37,753 nucleotides of DNA, from the NCBI GenBank assembly GCA_946479855.1, contig CAMLHL010000023.1, positions 1-37,753 on the forward strand. Direction: 5' to 3'. This DNA is from an uncultured Pseudomonadota bacterium. GTDB taxonomy: Bacteria; Pseudomonadota; Gammaproteobacteria; Burkholderiales; Rhodocyclaceae. A model generated the notes under the pieces. That model saw nothing but the letters and a program-made list of their open reading frames with translations, had not been told where the DNA came from and ran no database searches. Shown here piece by piece: positions 9,501 through 18,500 of this stretch (its first letter is position 1; the number at the start of each line of letters is the position of its first letter). The translations under genes were made by a program, and so were the position numbers.

Positions 9501-12500
9501 CAATGTACGTATCACCTCCCCGCCCACCAATCATCGTATCCACGCCGGCCCCACCGTCGAGCAAGTTGTTGTAGCTGTTACCCGTCAGCGTGTTATTCAA
9601 CGCATTGCCCGTTCCGTTATAAGCAGAACCGGAGAGCACAAGATTTTCGAGATTGGCGCCGAGCGTATAGTTGAACGACACTTGAACGGTATCGTTTCCT
9701 TCTCCAGCGTTTTCCGTAATGACATTGGCGGAACTGAGTAGAATATATGTGTCGTCACCAAATCCCCCCATCAAAGTCGAGGTGGCATTGTTGCCCGTCA
9801 GGACATTGTCGAGGGAATTGCCGGTACCGATGACTGCCGAATATCCAGTCAGCGTCATTTTCTCCAGGTTGGCGCCGAGGGTATAGCTCACCGAAGATTG
9901 AACGGTATCGCTCCCTTCGTTGGCATTCTCAACCAGAGTATCCAGCGTATCAGAGACGATATACGTATCATCCCCCAGGCCGCCGCTCAGAATGTTGGCC
10001 GCACTGTTACCCGTCAAGACATTGTTGGCGGCATTGCCGGTACCGTTGATGGCCGCCGTCCCCGTCAGCGTCAAATTCTCGACGTTTGCTGACAGCGTGT
10101 ACGTTGCCACGGCCAGCACCGTGTCGGTACCTTCGTCCGCATTCTCGACCACCACGTCGCCTGAATGGTCGACCATATAGGTGTCGTTCCCCAGTCCGCC
10201 CTGCATCGTATCGCTGCCCACAGCCCCATCCAAGACATTGTTGGCGATATTGCCGATTAGCACGTTGTTGGTGCTATTGCCGGTGCCGTTGATACTCCCC
10301 GTACCGGTGAGGGTCAGATTTTCGAGATTACCACCGAGGGTATAGCTGAAATTCGCCTGGATCGTGTCGGTGCCTTCGCTGGCATTCTCGACCACAGTAT
10401 CGAGCGCATCGATCACATAAGTGTCGTCGCCGATTCCTCCGGCCAACACATTGGCGGCGCTGTTGCCGGTAAGCACATTGGCCACCGCATTGCCGGTGCC
10501 GTTGATCGCCGCCGTGCCAGTCAGGGTCAGGTTTTCGAAATTGGCGGCGAGGGTGTATGAGAACGATGCCTGTACCATATCGATGCCTTCATTAGCATTC
10601 TCAGTCAAGACATCGGTGGCGTCGATGATGTAGGTATCATTCCCCGTTCCGCCGAGCAGGGTATCGGCACCGCTACCGCCGTCCAGCGTATCGTCTCCGC
10701 CGCCACCATTCAGCGTGGAGGCATCGAAGTCGCCGATGATCGAATTGTTCAGACTGTTGCCGGTGAAGACAAACGCTCCAGTCCCCCCGAACAGTTGGAA
10801 ATTCTCAACATTAGTTGGGAGGGTATAGCTGGAATTAATAACCCTGCAGATGATCGTGTCGGTTCCTTCGTTGGCATTCTCGATAACTACGTCAGTGCTC
10901 CCATAGACCGTGTAAGTATCATCACCTGCCCCTCCATTCATGCTATTCGTACCGCCGCTGCCACTTAGGGTGTCGTTACCGGCGCCACCGATCAGCGTAT
11001 TGTTTCCACTGCCCCCATCGAGAGAATCATTACCGTCTCCGCCTTCTAGGCGGTCATCACCGCCAAGTCCGGTTAGAGAGTTGTTGCCGCTGTTGCCAAT
11101 TAGCACGTTGTTGGAAGTGCTACCGTAAGCGTGGGTATCGAGCGTGCCAGTCAGCGTGGCATTTTCGACCGTGCCGTTAAACGTGTAGTCTTGGGTGTTG
11201 TAGTTCCAACCCAATACGTGAAGTCTGACACTGCCATTTGTCTGGATCGTATCGACCCCGCTGCCGCCGGATTCAAGGTTGTATACGGCGTTTGAATCGA
11301 GTTCGCCGACGGTGTTGATGATATATAGATCGTCACCTAGCCCGCCCCGCAATAAGTCATTGGGATCGCCGATCAGTGTGTCGTTGCCGTCGCCGCCGTA
11401 GAGTGTGTCGACGCCGGTGCCGCCATCGAGCACGTTGGCGCCGGCGTTGCCAGCGATAACGTTGGCGAGCGCGTTGCCGGTCCCGTTGATGGCCGCCGTC
11501 CCGGTTAGCGTCAGGTTTTCGAAATCATCCCCGAGGGTGAAGGTCGTCGCGGATTGCACCGTGTCCGTACCCGCGTTTGCGGCCTCGACCAGTACCACGC
11601 CGCTCGCCGAGACGTAGGTGTCATCCCCCGTCCCGCCCATGAGCGTGTCGGCACCACCTCCGCCATTCAGGGTGTCGTTCCCCGCGCCACCAGTCAGCTG
11701 ATTGGCCGCGCTGTTGCCGGTCAGCACATTGTCGCCGGAATCGCCCATGGCATTGATCGCCGCCGTGCCAAGCAGCGTGACGTTCTCGACATTCCCCCCC
11801 GACGTAAAGCTAAAAGAAGTTTGCACTGTATCGTTGCCTTCGCCCGCATTCTCGACAACCAAGTCACCGGCGCTGTCGAGGAGGTAGGTGTCGTCGCCCA
11901 GACCGCCAATCAGCCGATCATTGCCGGCCCCGCCGTCCAGGAAGTTGTTGGCATTGTTACCGGTGATGACATTATCGAATGTATTGCCAGTGCCGTTGAT
12001 TGCGCCGGTGCCGGTTAAGGTCAAATTCTCAACGTTGGCGCCCAGCGTAAACGTTACCGAAGATAGCACGGCGTCAATTCCCTGATTAGCCGCTTCGACG
12101 ACCGTATCGTAGGTGCCGATGACGTAGATATCGTTGCCCGCGCCGCCAGTGAGCACATTGGCGGCGCTGTTCCCGGTTAGTACGTTGTCGAGGCTGTTGC
12201 CGGTGCCGTTGATAGCCGTGGTGCCAGTCAGCGTCAGGTTCTCGACGTTGGCGCCCAGCGTAAAGGTCACCCCGGACTGGACCGTGTCGATGCCCTCGCT
12301 GGCATTCTCGATGACGCTGTCGCCGCTGCCGATGACGTAAATATCGTTGCCCGCACCGCCGGACAGCACGTTGGCGGCGCTGTTGCCAGTCAGCAAATTA
12401 TCGAGGCTGTTACCGGTGCCGTTGATGGCTGTGGTGCCGGTCAGCGTCAGGTTCTCGACGTTGGCGCCCAGCGTAAAGGCCACCCCGGACTGGACCGTGT

Positions 12501-15500
12501 CGATGCCCTCGCTGGCATTCTCGATGACGCTGTCGCCAGCGCCGACGACATAAATGTCGTCCCCCGCGCCGCCGGCCAGTACGTTGGCAGCGCTGTTCCC
12601 GGTCAGTGTGTTGCCGAGCGTATTACCGGTGCCGTTGATCGCCGCAGTACCGGTCAGCGTCAGGCTCTCAATATTGGCTGAAAGCGCGTAAGTGACCGCA
12701 CTTTGCACCGCATCGCTCCCTTCGTCGGCATTTTCGACGACCACATCGCCGACATTGTCGACCACGAAAGTATCGTTACCGCCGCTGCCGATCATCGTGT
12801 CCGCGCCGGCCGCGCCTGTCAGCACGTTGTCGAGTGCGTTGCCGGTAATCACGTTGTTGCCGGCGTTACCGGTGCCGTTGATCGCAACTCCCGCGGCCAG
12901 CACAAGGTTTTCCAGATTGGTGCCGAGCGTGTAAGTGAAGGCCGCTTGGACGGTGTCGGTGCCTTCGCCGGCGTTTTCGGTGATTACATCCTTGGCGTCG
13001 TCGATGACGTAGTAGTCGTTGCCAGTGCCACCGATTAGTGTGTCGGTCCCGCCACCGCCCTCCAACCGGTCGTCGCCGGCGCCACCGGTCAGCGAATTGT
13101 TGGCGATATTGCCGATCAGGACGTTGTTGAGCGCGTTGCCAGTGCCGTTGATGCGGCTGGTACCGGCCAGCGTCAGGTTTTCGACATTGGTTCCGAGGGT
13201 ATAGGCGAATGCAGCCTGGACCGTATCGATGCCTTCGTTGGCGTTCTCGACCACCGTGTCGCCGCTGGTGATGATATAGATATCGTCGCCCTGTCCGCCG
13301 GACAGCACATTGTTGGCGCTGTTGCCGGTGAGCACGTTGGCGAGGTTGTTGCCGGTGCCGTTGATCGCCATGCTGCCGATCAACGTCAAATTTTCGACGT
13401 TGGCGCTTAGGGTATAGGTGACCGAACTCTGAACGTTGTCGATGCCCTCGCTGGCGTACTCGACAATGCTGTCGGCGACGTTGTCGACGACATAGGAATC
13501 GTTGCCGGCGCCTCCTTGCAGCATATCCCCGCCCGTGCCCCCATTCAGCACGTTGTTCCCGGCATTGCCTTTCAGGAGATTGTTGAGCGTATTGCCGGTG
13601 CCGCTGATATCGCCGGTGCCGGTCAAAGTAAGATTTTCCAGGTTGGCGCCAAGCGTGTAGGAAATGCCGGTCTGGACCGTATCCGTACCCTCGCTGGCAT
13701 ACTCGGTGATCACATCGCCAAGGCTATCGACCACATAGGTATCGTTTCCGGCACCGCCGGTCAGATCGTCCGAACCAGCCCCGCCATCGAGCGTGTCGTT
13801 GCCGGCGTTCCCGATCAGGGAATTCACGACATCGTTCCCGATCAGGGTATTGTCGAGCGCATTCCCCGTGCCGCTTAGAACAGCCGTTCCGGTCAGCGTC
13901 AAATTTTCGACGTTGGCACCGAGCGTATAGGTGACCGAAGCCTGGATGGTATCGATACCTTCGTCCAGGTTTTCGATTATGGCGTCCAACGCGCTGTCGA
14001 CCACGTAGATGTCGTTGCCGGTGCCACCGGCCAGCAGATCGCTACCGGTTCCCCCGTCGAGACTGTCATCACCCCCGTAGCCGTAAATCGTATCGTTGCC
14101 GCCGAGACCGTTGAGCGTGTCTTTGCTATCCGTACCCAACAGCAAATCGTCGCCCGCGCCGGGCAGCGTCTGTAGCCGCGCCTGGACGGCTGCGGCATCC
14201 CAGACCGTGCTGCCGGCCAGGAACTGGATCTGCTCGATCGGACGGTTGTTGTTGAAGTAGGCGCTGATGCGCAACTGGTCGGCGCTGCCCACAATAGATA
14301 CGAGCAGGTCGTTGCCATCCCGGATTACCTGTACCTGCTCCGGCAGCACGTCGGCGGCCACCCGGATGGCGTCGAGTGTCCCACTGCCGTCAATCTCGCC
14401 AGTAATGGTGTCCTGACCGGCGCCCCGCCCGAAAAGATAGGCGTCGTTACCCGCACCGCCGGCCAGGAGGTCGTTGCCGCCGGCACCGTCGAGCGTGTCG
14501 TCGCCGTCGCCGCCGGAAAGCTGATTATTGGCGGCGTTGCCGATCAGATTGTTATTCAAGGCGTTGCCGGTGCCGTTGATGGCATCTGTGCCGACCAGAA
14601 CAAGGTTCTCCAAGTTGGCGCCCAGCGTCAGCGTGACGCCGGCCTGCACTGTGTCAATGCCTTCGTCGGTGTTTTCGACAATCATATTGCTGACGTTATT
14701 GTCGATATAAACGTCATCCCCGGCTCCGCCCATCAGGATATCGGCGCCGCTCCAGTAGCTGCCGCTGGACAAGGTGTCGTTGCCGGCGCCGCCGGCAAGC
14801 GTCGAATAACCCGAGGTAGCGGAAACGATGCTGTCGTCGCCATCGCCGCCATAGAGGCTGTCGCGGCCACCGCCGCCGATAATCGTATCGTTGCCACCCA
14901 GTCCATCGATGGTTTCATTGCCATCCGTTCCCCACAGGTTGTCGCCCTGATCGGTCGGCGTCAGGAAGAGATCGGCGTATGTCCGGATCGTACCGTCACT
15001 GGTGAACTTAAGCTGAAAAACCCCGTTGATGGACGAACTACCGTCAAGAATGGTTAATTCGTCGGGTGAATTCTTGATGCCGAGTACGATGTCGTTACCG
15101 ACGCGGCGCACAGTGACGTCCGTCGGGGCGACTGCGGCGTCGATTAGGATCGTGTTGGTGTCGCCTGGATCGTAAACGACATCCTTCCCCGCATGCAGTC
15201 CCCAGCGATAGATATCGCTGCCGGAACCGCCGTATAGCCTGTCGGCGGTGACTGAATAACTGAAAATGTCGGCACCATCGGTGCCGGCAATGGAGTTGCC
15301 GCCATAGGGTCCGTCCCAGGTGCTGCCTAGGTACATCGGGATCGTGCTGCCGGTCCAGGTCGTGCCGTCGGCGAATTGGATCTGCGCCAGCCGGTAGGCG
15401 TAATAGGAGACGGTTCCATAAGAATAGCTGTAATAGGAAGAGGTGACGAGGAAATGGTTCCTGATCGTCACCGCATCGTCGGTCCCGGCGATTGAAAGCA

Positions 15501-18500
15501 CCAAATCATTGCCACGGCGGGTGGCCTGGACATCGTCGGGCGCCACGTCGGCGCTGAATTGCAGCTTGCCGGTACCGGTAATGACATTGGTGCCGCTGTC
15601 TGTACTGTAGCTGCCGCTGTAATCGAAAACAGAATCCTTACCGTAGCCACGGCCAAAGACGTACGTGTTCACACCGGCATCGCCTTGGAGGTAATCATCG
15701 CCGGCGCCACCATCGAGTATGTCGTCGCCATTACCTCCCTGGAGTTCGTCAATACCGCCGCCGCTGTCGAGGCGGTCGTTGCCCGCTTGGCCATACAGGC
15801 GGTCGTTGCCGAGGCCGCCGTGCAGTGTATCGTTGTCGTCGCCGCCTTGGAGCTCGTCGTTACCGTCGCCGCCATCGAGATTATCGTTGCCGCTCTGACC
15901 GACCAGCAGGTCGTCACCGGCGCTACCGTAGAGCGCATCGGCGCCATCGCCGCCCTGGAGTTCGTCGTTGCCGTCCTCGCCGTCGAGATTATCGGTGCCG
16001 GCAAAGCCGAAGAGGCGATCACTGCCTGTGCCACCGAAAATCTGATCGTTGCCGGCGTCGCCCGAGAGAATGTCGTTGCCGTCGCCGCCATCCAGGGCGT
16101 CGTCGCCATCGCCGCCGTAGAGACTGTCGCCCTCACTGCCGCCGTACATTTGGTCATTGCCGGCACCACCCACCAACTGGTCGCCACCATTACCACCGTC
16201 AAGCTGGTCGTCCCCATCCATTCCATAGAGTTTGTCATTACCGCCCAGCCCATGGATACGGTCAGTGATATTGGTGCCGACGATGCTGTCGTTTCCGGCA
16301 GTCCCATCAAGGTCAAAGCCGCGAGCAAGGAGTTCACTGCTACTGAGGGATGATCCATCGGCAAACTCGAAGCGACCAATGGACACGCTGTTAAAGACAT
16401 CCTGGCTGTTGAACCCCTCGATATGAATCTGGCTACCATCACCAACATCAAGAAGGAGAGAGCCTAAGCGCAGTTTGATGTTGTTTTTGTCTACGCCGGC
16501 ACCGAACCGCAATGTGTTGGCACCGGGAGTGCTGAAGTCATCCCATAATGTATCGATGCCGTCGCCCAAGTTGTAGATGTAGGTGTCGTGGCCCGCACCG
16601 CCATAAATTGTGTCGTCGTTTTGCCCTCCGACCAGAACGTCATCTCCGCCATTGCCGAACAATACGTCCTTGCCTGTGCCGCCATCCAGGTAGTCGTTGC
16701 CCTGGGTTTCGGTGTCAATACCGTCTCCCGACATGATGTCATCGCCCGCTTCCCCCAAAATGATATCGTTGCCCAGTCCCCCCCACACTGCATCGTTGCC
16801 TTTGCCTGCATAGATAACGTCGGCGGCCCCATCGGGTGAGGTGATGTCGTTCTCATTCGTTACACCAATTATCTTTCTGCCGTACTCCCCGATATTGATT
16901 ATCGTCCAGTTGTAACTGGTACCGTCAAAAACATACTGGTTGGTATCCGGAGCAATATTGAAGTAGATTCCGTCAAAGGCGGCGTCCCCCAAGATGAAGT
17001 CATCGCCCGCCCCACCGATGAGCAGGTCTTGCCCGCCGCCGCCAAACACCGCATCGCCAGCCGCGCTGCCGACGAGGGTGTCGTCTCCGCTGGCCCCGGA
17101 GAGCCAATCTCCATTGGTGGCAAGGTCGCCGTCAGTGTCGCCTTTGGTAATGGCTTGCTCGACCGTGATCTGGATTTCGGCATAGATGCGGTCATTTCCC
17201 GTACCGCCATAGAGCATGTCGGCATCCTTGCCGCCGATGATGATGTCGTTACCGCTACCGGCACTGACATAGTCTTGTCCATCGCCGCTGTTGATGACAT
17301 CGTCGCCGGCACCAGCACCACCCGATACGAGGTTGATGTAATCCCGCTGGCTGCCCGCTGTGCCCGTGGTAATCGCGTCGTTGCCTGCAGTATCCTGGTA
17401 ATAGTAGTTCTGGACCACCGCGCCACTGAGGTCGGTATCGATGGTCATGTGGCTGTAGTTGATGGTGGCACCGACAATGTTGCCGTTACCATCTTTCCGA
17501 TCTTCAGTACTGACATAGTCGCCTGGCAGGACGAATGGGCTTGTGATGGGGGCAGTATCGGCCGCTGCCGCGTCCCATGTCAGTCCCATGTGGTTGCCGA
17601 TGGTTAGGTTGTAGTCCTTAATGAGGATACTGTTGTCGATGAGAAGGTCACCGCCCGTGCCAGCGTTGCCGGTCACATAGACGTAGGTATGTTTCTGGCC
17701 GTTGGCGTCGGTGCCCTTGTAAACGCGTTGGTCGCCGTATTGAGCGCCGCCCGACAGGGTTTGATCATCAATCATGAGACTGCCGTTGCCATCGCGGTCC
17801 AGGATCAGGTCACTGCCATCGCCGGTTTTGTAATCATAGGTATCGTTGCCGGTACCGCCGAGCAGGATGTCCGAGCCTTTACCGCCTCGAAGGGTGTCGT
17901 CGCCCGCGGCGCCGACCAAGAGGTCGGCACTGTCGCCGCCGGTCAACTGGTCGTCGCCCTTGCCGCCGAGCATGAAGGCGCCCCGGTTCTGGGTGTCGGT
18001 GGCGGTCATGCCAGAAGCGCCCGCCTGGACGTACCAGTCGCGCATGTAGGGCAGGAAGGCGTTGATCTGGCCGCGTTCTTCGGCGATGAAGGAATCGCTG
18101 TCCAGGTATTTCTTGAAATATTGCTCGTAGCCCTTGGCGTCCGAAAGGGTCAGCGGCTTGTGGGCATCGATGGCGTCCTTGAATGTGTCGGCGATTGCCG
18201 CCATGTCGAAACGCAGGCCGCCGGTCACGTCGTCGGTGATGAATAGCTTGGCGTTGTAGCCGACGCTGGTGTCATTCTCTTCGTAGTATTTCTGCATCGC
18301 CAAGGCAATCAAGGCGTTGCTGACCAAGTGGGCGGCGGGGTCGCTTTCGTTGCCATCGGTCAGCGTCATACCACCTTCCTGGGCGAGTTGCCACAGGTCG
18401 GCGGTAAAGCGCTTGACCATGTCGTCGGCTGGGAGCGTCGTTCCGACACCAGCCTGGTGCTTGACTATGCGTTCGAGGAAGTTTTCGTGTTTGGTATTCG

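Noticed and set aside
7100..14900. CRISPR-like periodic repeats
   Set aside because: The periodicity is that of codons for RTX and adhesin modules within one open frame; repeats are degenerate and there are no unique spacers.
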